A stretch of 25,592 nt of DNA. It comes from Bacteroidales bacterium (GTDB taxonomy: Bacteria; Bacteroidota; Bacteroidia; Bacteroidales; F082). Positions 16,103-23,793 of this stretch are shown here, piece by piece. The notes beneath the pieces were generated by a model, which saw only the letters and a list, made by a program, of their open reading frames with translations, searched no databases and was not told the DNA's origin. The stretch spans positions 1 through 25,592 of the forward strand of contig JAFRRE010000124.1 of assembly GCA_017428285.1 (NCBI GenBank), written 5' to 3'. Position 1 is the stretch's first letter. Every line of letters starts with the position of its first letter. The position numbers and the translations under genes are program-made.

Positions 16103-16412
16103 AGTGCTTTGAAATTTCAATTATTAATGCGTTTACAACAATTCCATTTCCATCAGGTGAACTCTCAAAATGCAATCTATATTGGGTATTTATCCACACC
16201 GCTTCCACTCCCTTCAAGTCTCCTTTCTTTTTCTCATAATGCAGCGATTTGATCAAATACAAATCTTCAACACGCGTCGCGGCCTTAATATAATTCACCG
16301 TTTTGACGTATTGCTTAACTACTTCTATAGACAACTTTTTGTATTTTCGTTCTTTAGTTGAGCCCGACATATAAAGTTCCTCTAACGCAATATCATCAAA
16401 AGCTACATTCAT
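16095..16412 (-). CDS. higB: HigB/RelE-family toxin
   Basis: A 105-residue RelE-superfamily protein, expected to be a ribosome-dependent mRNA interferase. Visible family elements: an N-terminal helix with ALEELYMSGSTKERKYKKL, the segment KAATRVEDLYLIKSLHYEKKKGDLKG and the strand QYRLHFESS, then NALIIEISKHYE at the C-terminus. These match plasmid-maintenance/HigB proteins of Bacteroidetes. It is first gene of the operon, overlapping higA by 8 nt, with a TATTTTTG box 22 nt upstream. No truncation is seen, so the pair looks intact. Confidence 0.87.
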   Translation of the reverse strand: MNVAFDDIALEELYMSGSTKERKYKKLSIEVVKQYVKTVNYIKAATRVEDLYLIKSLHYEKKKGDLKGVEAVWINTQYRLHFESSPDGNGIVVNALIIEISKHYE

Positions 16413-16433
16413 TTATTTTGTTTTTCAATGCGG

Positions 16434-16441
16434 CAAAAATA
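16434..16441 (-). promoter_or_regulatory. -7 box (TATTTTTG) of higBA
   Basis: An exact TAnnTTTG match on the minus strand. A TTTTTGC at 16463-16469 on the same strand could serve as the -33 element with a spacer of about 22 bp. Confidence 0.55.
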
Positions 16442-16451
16442 ATTAAAAATA

Positions 16452-16480
16452 GCGAATAATTAGCAAAAACGCGAATTATT
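16452..16480. promoter_or_regulatory. Possible HigA operator
   Basis: Two near-identical 10-mers, GCGAATAATT (16452-16461) and GCGAATTATT (16471-16480), start 19 nt apart. Their ends also form an inverted repeat, AATAATT and AATTATT, with a 12-nt gap. The site overlaps the higBA -33 region and lies just upstream of the divergent MATE promoter, a natural place for an autorepressor. Confidence 0.35.
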
Positions 16481-16501
16481 ATTACGTATTTGAGATTATT
16501 G

Positions 16502-16509
16502 TAACTTTG
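16502..16509 (+). promoter_or_regulatory. -7 box (TAACTTTG) of the MATE gene
   Basis: An exact TAnnTTTG match, 20 nt before ATG 16530. No convincing -33 TTG is seen at the right distance. Confidence 0.55.
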
Positions 16510-16529
16510 CAGCTTCAAAAAAGCATCAA

Positions 16530-17843
16530 ATGCCTAAAGACTCCCTTAATCGCTCAATACTGAAGCTCGCCATCCCCAACATCATCAGCAACATCACAGT
16601 GCCGCTGCTGGGCTTCGTTGATATGATGCTGATGGGGCATCAGGATTCGGTGGCCTACATCGGGGCCATCGGTTTGGGTGGCACCATCTTCAGTGTGATG
16701 TACTCCATTTTCAGCTTCATGCGGGCGGGCACCACGGGCTTCACGGCACAGGCTTACGGTGCCAACGACCGTTCTGAAATCGCCTATTCGCTTTATCGTT
16801 CACTCTGCATTGCCCTGCTTGCCACCGTTTTGGTGCTTTCATTGCAAAGTCCAGTGGAATGGCTCAGCATGAAGTTGCTCAACGGCAGTGAGGAAGTGTT
16901 GGCTTATACCTCAACTTATTTCCGCATGCGCATCTGGGCGGCACCGGCAGTGCTTTGCCTCTATGCCTTCAATGGTTGGTACATCGGCATGCAAAACACT
17001 ACTATCCCCATGATTATAGCCATCCTAACGAATGTAGTCAATATCGTGCTAAGTGTCATTTTTGTCAATGCCATGGGCATGGGGGTCACGGGCGTGGCCT
17101 TGGGCACTGTCATCGCGCAATATTGCGGTCTGCTGACTGCCATCATTTTCCTGTTTGCCAAGTTCCGCTACCACCTCATCCCTATCCGTAGCATCCTTTT
17201 GTTTGAGAAAGACAAGCTGAAACGCTTCTTCAAAGTCAATGCCGACTTCATGATTCGCAGCATCCTGCTTGTGTTGAGCATCGCTTTCTTCAACAACCAG
17301 TCGGCCAAACTCGGCGACGACATGCTGGCCGTCAACATGATCCTAATGCAGTTCTTCTACATCTTTTCCTACTTCACCGACGGCTTTGCCTATGCCGGTG
17401 AGGCCTTGGTGGGTCGTTTCACGGGGGCGCACGACCCCAAACAACTCCGCCAAACCGTCAAGCTACTATTCCTCTGGGGCTTCTTGATTGCCTTGCCTTT
17501 CACGGTGCTCTATGCCCTCTTCCCCGATTGGTTCATCAGCCTCGTCAGCGACCAGCCAGGCATCATCCCGATGGCAAATCCTTATCATATCTACCTTGCC
17601 GCCATCCCGCTCATCACCTTTGCCGCTTTCCTTTGGGATGGTGTCTACATCGGTGCCACGGCGGCGCGTGCCATTCGCAACACTATGCTTATCTCAGCCA
17701 TTGGTGTGTTTTTGCCTGCCACCTTATTATTAATGTCACGCTTCGGCAACCATGGATTATGGATTGCATTCTTGCTCTTCATGGTGGCGCGCGGCCTTTC
17801 TATGACCTTAATGGCGAAAAAGGCAGTGTTTGAAACGAAATAA
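16530..17843 (+). CDS. MATE-family efflux transporter (DinF-like)
   Basis: A 437-residue inner-membrane protein with about twelve hydrophobic segments in two MatE halves. The start ILKLAIPNIISNITVPLLGFVDMMLMGH is the typical first helix pair of DinF/NorM-type carriers, followed by the AYIGAIGLGGTIFS segment and, in the second half, YAGEALVGRFTGAHD. Such proteins expel cationic drugs or metabolites using a Na+ or H+ gradient; the substrate and coupling ion cannot be read here. The length is normal. It is transcribed divergently from higBA with its own promoter box. The next gene begins 29 nt after the stop with another promoter box between them. Confidence 0.9.
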   Translation: MPKDSLNRSILKLAIPNIISNITVPLLGFVDMMLMGHQDSVAYIGAIGLGGTIFSVMYSIFSFMRAGTTGFTAQAYGANDRSEIAYSLYRSLCIALLATVLVLSLQSPVEWLSMKLLNGSEEVLAYTSTYFRMRIWAAPAVLCLYAFNGWYIGMQNTTIPMIIAILTNVVNIVLSVIFVNAMGMGVTGVALGTVIAQYCGLLTAIIFLFAKFRYHLIPIRSILLFEKDKLKRFFKVNADFMIRSILLVLSIAFFNNQSAKLGDDMLAVNMILMQFFYIFSYFTDGFAYAGEALVGRFTGAHDPKQLRQTVKLLFLWGFLIALPFTVLYALFPDWFISLVSDQPGIIPMANPYHIYLAAIPLITFAAFLWDGVYIGATAARAIRNTMLISAIGVFLPATLLLMSRFGNHGLWIAFLLFMVARGLSMTLMAKKAVFETK

Positions 17844-17848
17844 ATCCC

Positions 17849-17856
17849 TACCTTTG
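17849..17856 (+). promoter_or_regulatory. -7 box (TACCTTTG) of the DUF2461 gene
   Basis: An exact TAnnTTTG match, 16 nt before ATG 17872. It indicates that translation starts at 17872, not at the in-frame ATG 17830 inside the MATE gene. Confidence 0.5.
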
Positions 17857-17871
17857 CCAAAATTTTCATCC

Positions 17872-18537
17872 ATGGAAGAAATCCTCACTTTCCTCGACGA
17901 CGTCCTTCATAACAACAACCGCCCTTGGTTTCAGGAGCACAAGAAGCAGTACCAAACGGCACAGGCCAATTTCAACGCCTTGGCAGAACAAATCATTGCC
18001 GGCGTTCAGAAGTTTGACGACAACTGCAAAGGCCTGACCCTGAAGGACTGCACTTACCGATTCTACCGCGACACCCGTTTTTCGCCCGACAAGCGGCCCT
18101 ACAAGACCCATTTCGGCGTGTTCGTCTGTCCCGAAGGCAAGAAGTCGATGCTGAGCGGTTACTACTTCCATCTGGAAGCCAAAGAGTCGGAATACCTCGG
18201 CCACAACATGCTCTGCACGGGAATGTACATGCCCGACACGGCCATGCTGAAGACCATCCGCGACGAAATCCTCTTCAACGGTGAGCCTTTGGTGGAATCC
18301 ATCGCCAAAGCCAAAGGATTTGACTTGGACACCAGCCACGCCATGAAGCGCGTGCCCAACGGCTATCCCAAAGACCATCCCCAAGCCGAGCTCTTCAAGC
18401 AACGCGACTGGCTCTTAGTGCAAGACCTCCCCGACACATGCCTCTCCGACCCGCATCTCGTAGATTGGGTGCTCTCTGAGTTCGAAAAGACCAAGGACTT
18501 CTGCCAATGGCTGAACCGGACGGTGAAAGGAGAATGA
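17872..18537 (+). CDS. DUF2461 domain protein
   Basis: A 221-residue soluble protein of the DUF2461 family (TIGR02453-like), conserved in many Bacteroidetes. Characteristic segments: FLDDVLHNNNRPWFQEHKKQY at the N-terminus, CTYRFYRDTRFSPDKRPYKTHFG (around 63-85), and the late RDWLLVQDLPD. The RFxRDxRFSxDKxPYKT pattern is the hallmark of the family. No biochemical role is firmly known. No signal peptide. The last codon overlaps the ATG of the M15 peptidase (ATGA), so the two are translationally coupled, which might link DUF2461 to envelope functions, but that is only an inference. Confidence 0.88.
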   Translation: MEEILTFLDDVLHNNNRPWFQEHKKQYQTAQANFNALAEQIIAGVQKFDDNCKGLTLKDCTYRFYRDTRFSPDKRPYKTHFGVFVCPEGKKSMLSGYYFHLEAKESEYLGHNMLCTGMYMPDTAMLKTIRDEILFNGEPLVESIAKAKGFDLDTSHAMKRVPNGYPKDHPQAELFKQRDWLLVQDLPDTCLSDPHLVDWVLSEFEKTKDFCQWLNRTVKGE

Positions 18538-19319
18538 CACAAAATACTGTTCACACGATGAGGCAACTGATGTTTGCAGCAGCACTCCTGCTGGGTTTGA
18601 GCTTATCGATGGTTTCGTGCGGCAGCAGGCAACAACCCCTGAGCGAAAACCCGAAAGCCGACATCGTTGAAGAAGCCGTGCCTCAGATAGAGGAGAAAGC
18701 CGTCGACACGATTTCATGGACGTACGATCATGCTGAGGACACGGTGATGATTGGGACTTATGTGTTCGCTTCGCAGCCCGTTCCAGAAGAAGTGGAAACA
18801 CGCATGAGAGGTCGTTCGTTTCCCGACAAAGCCAAGATTTCCATGGACCAGCTTCGCTATCTCACGCTTCCCTATTACGATTTCGATGGAAACATTCAAA
18901 AGGGCGAGTTGGTCTGCAACAAAGCCATCGCCCACGATTTGCTTTGTATCTTCCGAGCATTGTTTTCACAGGCTTATCCCATTTACAGCATGCACCTAGT
19001 GGATGATTTTGATGCCGATGATGAGGCTTCGATGCAAGCCAACAACACCTCCTGTTTCAACTACCGTTACATCACAGGCACCAAAATCCTTTCGCGGCAC
19101 GCCTATGGCATGGCTGTCGACATCAATCCTTTGCAGAACCCCTGCGTTAGAGGCAAACTGATCCAACCGTCGACGGCAGAAGATTTCGTAGATAGAAGCA
19201 AGGATTTCCCGCACAAAATCGACAAAGACGACTACTGCAAAAAGGTCTTCACCTCATACAGATTCCGCTGGGGCGGCAATTGGCGTAGGATGAAGGACTA
19301 CCAGCATTTCGAGAGGTAA
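18534..19319 (+). CDS. M15-family metallopeptidase lipoprotein
   Basis: A 261-residue predicted lipoprotein of the D-Ala-D-Ala carboxypeptidase/endopeptidase family M15 (M15_4-like). A signal peptide ends in the lipobox-like SMVSC, giving a lipidated Cys. A Pro/Glu-rich linker follows, then the catalytic domain. Zinc site: SRHAYGMAVDINP supplies His and Asp, and the C-terminal DYQHFER supplies the last His; FRWGGNWRR lies just before. It should trim peptidoglycan peptides in the periplasm. The ATG at 18534 overlaps the DUF2461 stop (ATGA). ATG 18558 also gives a good signal peptide and is the alternative. It is followed by a palindromic repeat and converges with pheS. Confidence 0.85.
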   Translation: MTQNTVHTMRQLMFAAALLLGLSLSMVSCGSRQQPLSENPKADIVEEAVPQIEEKAVDTISWTYDHAEDTVMIGTYVFASQPVPEEVETRMRGRSFPDKAKISMDQLRYLTLPYYDFDGNIQKGELVCNKAIAHDLLCIFRALFSQAYPIYSMHLVDDFDADDEASMQANNTSCFNYRYITGTKILSRHAYGMAVDINPLQNPCVRGKLIQPSTAEDFVDRSKDFPHKIDKDDYCKKVFTSYRFRWGGNWRRMKDYQHFER

Positions 19320-19372
19320 TTTCTTCCCTCTTATGGTTGAAACTCTTATACGGACAGGCGAGGAAAACACAT

Positions 19373-19404
19373 AAAAAATAGAGACATAGCGCGCTACGTC
19401 TCTA
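19373..19404 (-). terminator. Palindromic repeat acting as terminator after pheS
   Basis: A hairpin at 19379-19404 with 12-nt arms (TAGAGACATAGC and GCTACGTCTCTA, one mismatch) is followed on the minus strand by six T (19378-19373), a classic intrinsic terminator 25 nt after the pheS stop. The plus-strand side lacks T. The hairpin is the same repeat as at 24918-24945 and its ends match the palindrome in vsr. Confidence 0.75.
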
Positions 19405-19428
19405 CAATGACAAACCATCCCAATCAAC

Positions 19429-20460
19429 TCACGCCAGCTCAAACTGCTCCAAGAACTTCATGTCGTTCTCGAAGAACAAGCGCAGGTCGTTGATGCCGTA
19501 TTTCAGCATGGCGATACGTTCCACACCCATGCCGAAGGCGAAACCGGTGTATTTCTCTGGGTCGATGCCGCTGGCGATGAGGATGTTGGGGTCACACATG
19601 CCACAGCCCAAGATTTCAACCCAACCCGTGTGCTTGCAGATGTTGCAGCCTTTGCCGCCGCAGATATTGCATGAGATGTCCATCTCCGCCGAAGTCTCAG
19701 TGAAAGGGAAATAGGACGGACGGAAACGCACCTTAGTGCCCTCGCCGAAGAACTCCTGCACGAAGTGGTACAAGGTCTGCTTCAGGTCAGCGAAAGAAAC
19801 GCCTTCATCGATATACAAGCCCTCAATCTGGTGGAAGATGCAGTGGGCGCGGGCCGAGATAGCCTCGTTGCGGAACACGCGACCAGGGGCGATGATGCGG
19901 ATGGGGGGCTGGTGAGTTTCCATCACGCGGACCTGTACACTCGAAGTATGGGTGCGCAGCAATACATCCGAAGCCTTGTTGACATTGGGCTCCTTGCTGA
20001 TGAAGAAGGTGTCCTGCATGTCGCGAGCGGGATGGTCGAGCGGGAAGTTCAAGGCCGAGAACACGTGGTAATCGTCCTCAATCTCGGGGCCTTCGGCGAT
20101 GGTGAAGCCGAGGTGCGAGAAGATCTCGTTGATGTCGCGGCGTACAATGGACAATGGGTGACGGGCACCCTTCATGTCGGCGGCAGGCATGCTCATGTCG
20201 AAGCCGGCATCATTGCTATGCTGGCTCTCAAACTTTTGCAGTTGCTCTTCCACCTTGTCCTGCACGACATTCTTCAATTCATTGAGCTTCATACCCATCT
20301 CCTTGCGGAGCTCGGGAGCCACGGTCTTGAAATCAGCAAACAAGGCAGGGATGACGCCTTTCTTACTCAAATAAGTGATGCGGAAGTTCTCCAAAGCCTC
20401 TTTGCTATCGGCTTGGAAGTCACGCACTTGGGACAGTATCTCTTCGATTCTTTCTTTCAT
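19429..20460 (-). CDS. pheS: Phenylalanine--tRNA ligase alpha subunit
   Basis: A 343-residue catalytic subunit of the alpha2-beta2 PheRS, which attaches Phe to tRNA-Phe in the cytoplasm. An N-terminal coiled-coil arm (about 1-85) is followed by the class II core: motif 1 region DINEIFSHLGF, motif 2 GRVFRNEAISARAHCIFHQIEG, and motif 3 GFAFGMGVERIAMLKYGI. RPSYFPFTE lines the Phe pocket. A Cys-rich insert CNICGGKGCNICKHTGWVE, typical of Bacteroidetes PheS, may bind zinc. The length is normal. pheT is not adjacent, as often in this phylum. It lies 13 nt after the cyclophilin gene on the same strand, so both may share a transcript. Confidence 0.97.
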   Translation of the reverse strand: MKERIEEILSQVRDFQADSKEALENFRITYLSKKGVIPALFADFKTVAPELRKEMGMKLNELKNVVQDKVEEQLQKFESQHSNDAGFDMSMPAADMKGARHPLSIVRRDINEIFSHLGFTIAEGPEIEDDYHVFSALNFPLDHPARDMQDTFFISKEPNVNKASDVLLRTHTSSVQVRVMETHQPPIRIIAPGRVFRNEAISARAHCIFHQIEGLYIDEGVSFADLKQTLYHFVQEFFGEGTKVRFRPSYFPFTETSAEMDISCNICGGKGCNICKHTGWVEILGCGMCDPNILIASGIDPEKYTGFAFGMGVERIAMLKYGINDLRLFFENDMKFLEQFELA

Positions 20461-20473
20461 GGGATTTTATTGA

Positions 20474-21157
20474 TTAATGGCAGCAACTTTTCTCACTGCT
20501 TTTTTGGCAATTTTTTTCACAGCCTTTTTCAATCGTGACGGAAATGATGGTTACAGGCTCGACAGGCACATCCATACGGCCGGTCTTCACAGCGGCAATC
20601 TTGTCGACAACCTCAAGGCCTTCGGTCACCTCGCCGAACACGGTGTAGTCGCCATCAAGATGAGGGGTACCACCCACGGTCTTGTAGGCTTGACGTTGTT
20701 TGGCTGACAAGACTTTGCCGGAACGGTTTTCAAACATATCCAACCATTTGTCATCATACACCTTGCCTTGCACGATGTAGAACTGCGAACCGCTGGAGGC
20801 TTTCTTGGGGTTCACCTGGTCGGGCTGACGAGCAGCAGCAAGCGCACCTTTCTTATGGAAGTGGTTGTCCTTAAACTCGGCAGGAACGGTGTAGCCCGGG
20901 TCGAGGCGACCATCGGCATTCTGTCCGCCTTGGATCATAAACTGGTTGATGACGCGATGGAAGGGCGAACCATTGTACCAGCCATCGTTCACCAATTTGA
21001 TGAAGTTGTCGCGGTGCTGCGGGGTGTCGTTATAAAGCTTGGCCTTAATCGTTCCCATGCTTGTCTTGATGACAACCACGGTCTCCTTTTCTGTTGCTTT
21101 TTGTGCCGTGCAGGTCAGGCCTGCGATAATCAAAACAGCTAAGATCAGTTTTTTCAT
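20474..21157 (-). CDS. Exported cyclophilin-type peptidyl-prolyl isomerase
   Basis: A 227-residue prolyl isomerase with an N-terminal signal peptide (MKKLILAVLIIAGLTCTAQ), so it should fold proteins in the periplasm. Cyclophilin motifs: FHRVINQFMIQGGQN (with the catalytic Arg), SSGSQFYIVQG and FGEVTEGLEVVDKIA. The family's usual catalytic Arg and Gln/Phe residues are all visible. An odd C-terminal tail after the domain is rich in Cys and Lys and ends in Cys-Cys-His (GCEKNCQKSSEKSCCH), which could bind a metal. It shares a strand with pheS, 13 nt upstream of it. Upstream (21158-21227) is an AT-rich spacer with repeated ATTCAAAATT-like units. Confidence 0.92.
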   Translation of the reverse strand: MKKLILAVLIIAGLTCTAQKATEKETVVVIKTSMGTIKAKLYNDTPQHRDNFIKLVNDGWYNGSPFHRVINQFMIQGGQNADGRLDPGYTVPAEFKDNHFHKKGALAAARQPDQVNPKKASSGSQFYIVQGKVYDDKWLDMFENRSGKVLSAKQRQAYKTVGGTPHLDGDYTVFGEVTEGLEVVDKIAAVKTGRMDVPVEPVTIISVTIEKGCEKNCQKSSEKSCCH

Positions 21158-21170
21158 ATTTCTAAGTATT

Positions 21171-21227
21171 TAAAATTCAAAATTTAAGATTCAAAATTCA
21201 AAATTCCTCATTCAACATTCAAATTCC
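21171..21227. repeat. AT-rich short tandem-like repeat spacer
   Basis: Irregular units of ATTCAAAATT and ATTCAAATTCCTC follow each other between the cyclophilin start and the DUF4270 stop. Similar A/T-rich units occur at 25398-25440. Nothing else is seen in this gap apart from the space for a promoter. Confidence 0.55.
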
Positions 21228-22571
21228 TCATTCATTCACGATGGAATACGTAACTTCGAGCCTCATTTTCTCACCATTTGTGGCTTCGGGGCCGTTGATG
21301 ACATATCGTGTCGCGTTGTAGGCTGCACCATTGATGCCCAAACTGAGGCCTAAGTTTTCCTTCTTGTTCATAATCATGTTTTGCAAATACTCCGTGATGC
21401 GGAAACTCACCGAATGCTTGCTTGAGTTGTAGGCGCCATCAAAGAAAGTACCGCCTTCGAAATAGTCGGGCAAGAGATAGGTGGAGGTATCGCTATTGAA
21501 ACCCAAAAGGATCAAGTTGCTCGGAGCTTTATACACGGAGTCCATCAAAGTCATCGAAGCGGGCAGAACGAGCTTGGCCTCGTTGACCACGAGTCGGCAA
21601 CCCTCCAACGTGTCGGCCCAATGACAGATATTAGGAAATAACACCTTAGCTTTCACTCCACCCATGGACTGCAAGTAAAGGGTCGACTGACCCAATGCCG
21701 TCTGGTCATCCAACAGCTGGTTCACAAACTCGGGACTACCTTGCGAATAGTCATGATCGAAATGGTTGAAATAAGTATCAGATGAGGTCACATAGAAGTT
21801 GTAGCGCTTGGGCTTCTCGGGAGTGGCCGCATTGTGATAGTAGAGCTGCAATAACGTATAAGTATTGTTGGTCAGGTTGATGGAGCTAATGGCACCATTC
21901 ATACCCACAGGAGCGCAAGTCACGTAAAGGCCTTTGAAGTATTGCTTGAAGAGGTCGGGGCGAGAATAGGCCGCGGTGTCGAGGTTGACAAGGTAATTGC
22001 CCAACTCCTGACTCAACGGAATGCGGATGATGGGCTGGGTTATTGTATCAGTGCCAATGATATGCACTTTAGTCCTCGGATGAGGTCTGAATTGATACCC
22101 GTTGGCATGGTCGACATTGCCCGTAGCCACCGTCGAATGGTTGTAATAGGTGGTCTCATACGAAAGCGTGTCGGTCAGTTCGTAGGCATGTGCCGTCTGC
22201 ATCATCGTGGTGTCGCCATAATAGCCAATGAGGCAGAGTTGCAGCACCAACGAGTCGACCACAGGGTTACTACCGAAACTCTGTCCAGCCACCGAGGGGC
22301 GGAACTGGGTATAGAATCCAGCCTCTGTATTGCCGAAGACGGGGTCGTGCATGGCACCCAACAAGGCGTTGATTGCATTGTCTGTCGCCACAGAGTCTAG
22401 AAATGAATGACAGATGATTTCGGTGGTGTCAGTATGATAGATGGCGATGTAATTGTCATCAGAAATAAGGTTGTTGCCGATGGTCTCAGGCGACTTCTTG
22501 CACGAGGCAAAAGCCAACATACCAATCATTAACGCCAAGCCAATCAGAGCAGTTGAATGATGTGTTTTCAT
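21228..22571 (-). CDS. DUF4270-family lipoprotein
   Basis: A 447-residue lipoprotein of the Bacteroidetes-specific DUF4270 family. The signal peptide ends in the lipobox FASC, with SPETIGNNLI just after it, a recurring start of the family. The body is beta-rich (DSLVLQLCLIGYYGDT, GGVKAKVLFPNI, LVLPASM), and the end ATRYVINGPEATNGEKMRLEVTYSI resembles carbohydrate-binding-like or cell-surface sandwich folds. The function is unknown, with a location at the outer face or periplasm. ATG 22571 is chosen over an upstream in-frame ATG because it begins the signal peptide. It follows the GT5-like gene by 53 nt on the same strand; this pairing is conserved in many Bacteroidales as far as I recall. Confidence 0.87.
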   Translation of the reverse strand: MKTHHSTALIGLALMIGMLAFASCKKSPETIGNNLISDDNYIAIYHTDTTEIICHSFLDSVATDNAINALLGAMHDPVFGNTEAGFYTQFRPSVAGQSFGSNPVVDSLVLQLCLIGYYGDTTMMQTAHAYELTDTLSYETTYYNHSTVATGNVDHANGYQFRPHPRTKVHIIGTDTITQPIIRIPLSQELGNYLVNLDTAAYSRPDLFKQYFKGLYVTCAPVGMNGAISSINLTNNTYTLLQLYYHNAATPEKPKRYNFYVTSSDTYFNHFDHDYSQGSPEFVNQLLDDQTALGQSTLYLQSMGGVKAKVLFPNICHWADTLEGCRLVVNEAKLVLPASMTLMDSVYKAPSNLILLGFNSDTSTYLLPDYFEGGTFFDGAYNSSKHSVSFRITEYLQNMIMNKKENLGLSLGINGAAYNATRYVINGPEATNGEKMRLEVTYSIVNE

Positions 22572-22624
22572 CAGGTCGAAAATTAGTTGAGGTATTCTTG
22601 TGAGATAACTCAAAAACGCTGTCC

Positions 22625-23449
22625 TTATTGTTTTTGAAGGAGAAGGTCGTAAAACTCGTTGCAAGCCTGAGCGTAGTGCACCTGCTCCGGATAGGTAAGC
22701 ACGGGCTTCTTGATGGTTTGCAGATAGGCGGCAATCTCGGGATGCAGGTTCTCCGTGCAGACCACAATGCCGTCGGAATAGTCGATGGCGGCCTTGGTGA
22801 GGTTGACGTAGTTGCCTTCCTTGAAATACTTGAGGTCCTTGGCCGTCATACCCGGCAATTTCATCATCTTGTCGAACCCAGGCTTGAAGTCTTCCTTGAA
22901 GCCGTCATCGTAGATGGAATAAACGATTTTTGTCTCGTTGAAAAGCGGGTTGTCCTTGACGTTCATGGCACGCTTGATGTAGACCGGCATCAAGGCCGAA
23001 ATCCAACCGTGGCAGTGAATGACATCGGGCGACCAGTTGAGTTTCTTCACCGTCTCGATGACGCCACGCGTGAAGAACACGCAGCGATAGTCGTTGTCAT
23101 CGCTAAACACGCCCTTTTCGTCATACATCAAGTACTTTTTCTTCGTAAAGAAGTCATCGTTGTCAATGAAATAGATCTGCATCCTTGCCTTCTGGATAGA
23201 GGCCACCTTGATAATCAACGGGTGGTCCGTGTCGTTGATGATGAGGTTCATACCCGAAAGGCGGATCACCTCGTGAAGTTGGTTGCGGCGCTCGTTGATA
23301 ACGCCGTACCGGGGCATGAAGATACGGATTTCCTTACCGCTTTCTTGCGTGGCCTGTGGCAGGTAGCGACCGATGAGGCTCATCGGGGTCTCCGGCAGAT
23401 AGGGTGCGATTTCCTGATGGACGAATAGTACTCTTGTCTTGCTAGTCAT
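22625..23449 (-). CDS. GT5 N-terminal-domain protein (glycogen synthase-like)
   Basis: A 274-residue protein matching only the N-terminal Rossmann domain of glycogen/starch synthase (GT5). VLFVHQEIAPYLPET at the start, IRIFMPRYGVINERR, IDNDDFFTKKKYLMYDE and PDVIHCHGWISALMPVYIKR correspond to the GlgA N-domain. The usual ADP-glucose loop KxGGLADV is replaced by PETPMSLIGRYLP, and the whole C-terminal domain is missing, about half of the usual 480 residues. No remnant of it lies downstream. Bacteroidales genomes carry this short form as a separate conserved gene, so it is not a broken one. It may be regulatory or need a partner. A promoter lies just upstream and DUF4270 follows. Confidence 0.83.
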   Translation of the reverse strand: MTSKTRVLFVHQEIAPYLPETPMSLIGRYLPQATQESGKEIRIFMPRYGVINERRNQLHEVIRLSGMNLIINDTDHPLIIKVASIQKARMQIYFIDNDDFFTKKKYLMYDEKGVFSDDNDYRCVFFTRGVIETVKKLNWSPDVIHCHGWISALMPVYIKRAMNVKDNPLFNETKIVYSIYDDGFKEDFKPGFDKMMKLPGMTAKDLKYFKEGNYVNLTKAAIDYSDGIVVCTENLHPEIAAYLQTIKKPVLTYPEQVHYAQACNEFYDLLLQKQ

Positions 23450-23473
23450 GGACGTTAGTTTGCTTAGAAACTA

Positions 23474-23505
23474 CAAAATTACGCATTTTTTTTGGAATAA
23501 CGCAA
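23474..23505 (-). promoter_or_regulatory. Complete promoter of the GT5-like/DUF4270 operon
   Basis: On the minus strand: TTG at 23505-23503, a 21-bp spacer and TAATTTTG at 23481-23474, 24 nt before ATG 23449. Both boxes fit the Bacteroidetes promoter. Confidence 0.6.
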
Positions 23506-23753
23506 GAAAAAATTCAAATTTATTGATTTACAATCTTTTCAACTATGGCTACTGGCAGATGGCTTATGGCTCGCTCAACAAATAGTGCAACCCTCACACC
23601 ATGGGTGAAGCGTGCCATAAACCAAAAGCCATAGGCCATCAGCCAACAATAATACAATTGACTACGTCGAAATCGAAGATTCAACGAAGTTAATTATCAT
23701 TTCAACAATTCAACAATTCAACAATCAACAATTCAACAATCAACAATAATCCA
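23506..23753. repeat. Intergenic region with inverted repeat and tandem repeat
   Basis: This gene-free stretch, between divergent promoters, holds an imperfect inverted repeat with 18-nt arms: GGCAGATGGCTTATGGCT (23554-23571) and AGCCATAGGCCATCAGCC (23627-23644), separated by 55 nt. Then at 23701-23746 comes an irregular tandem of CAACAATT-like units (about six copies). No open frame or RNA gene is recognised. Confidence 0.7.
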
Positions 23754-23761
23754 TATCTTTG
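23754..23761 (+). promoter_or_regulatory. -7 box (TATCTTTG) of meaB
   Basis: An exact TAnnTTTG match, 32 nt before ATG 23794, directly after the CAACAATT tandem. No TTG is found at -33, which the tandem repeat occupies. Confidence 0.55.
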
Positions 23762-23793
23762 CAAACTCAAACCGCATAACACCTCAGCCCGCT

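Noticed and set aside
19765..20538. A long plus-strand open frame opposite pheS
   Set aside because: It spans pheS and the start of the cyclophilin gene in antisense; pheS is certain.
22571..22624. The GT5-like gene as a frameshifted glycogen synthase
   Set aside because: The 53 nt downstream and the DUF4270 gene hold no trace of the missing C-terminal domain.
22628..23428. A long plus-strand open frame opposite the GT5-like gene
   Set aside because: The minus-strand product matches a known domain and has a full promoter; the plus-strand product resembles nothing.
23701..23746. A CRISPR-like repeat array
   Set aside because: Units are 8-9 nt with no unique spacers and no cas genes nearby.
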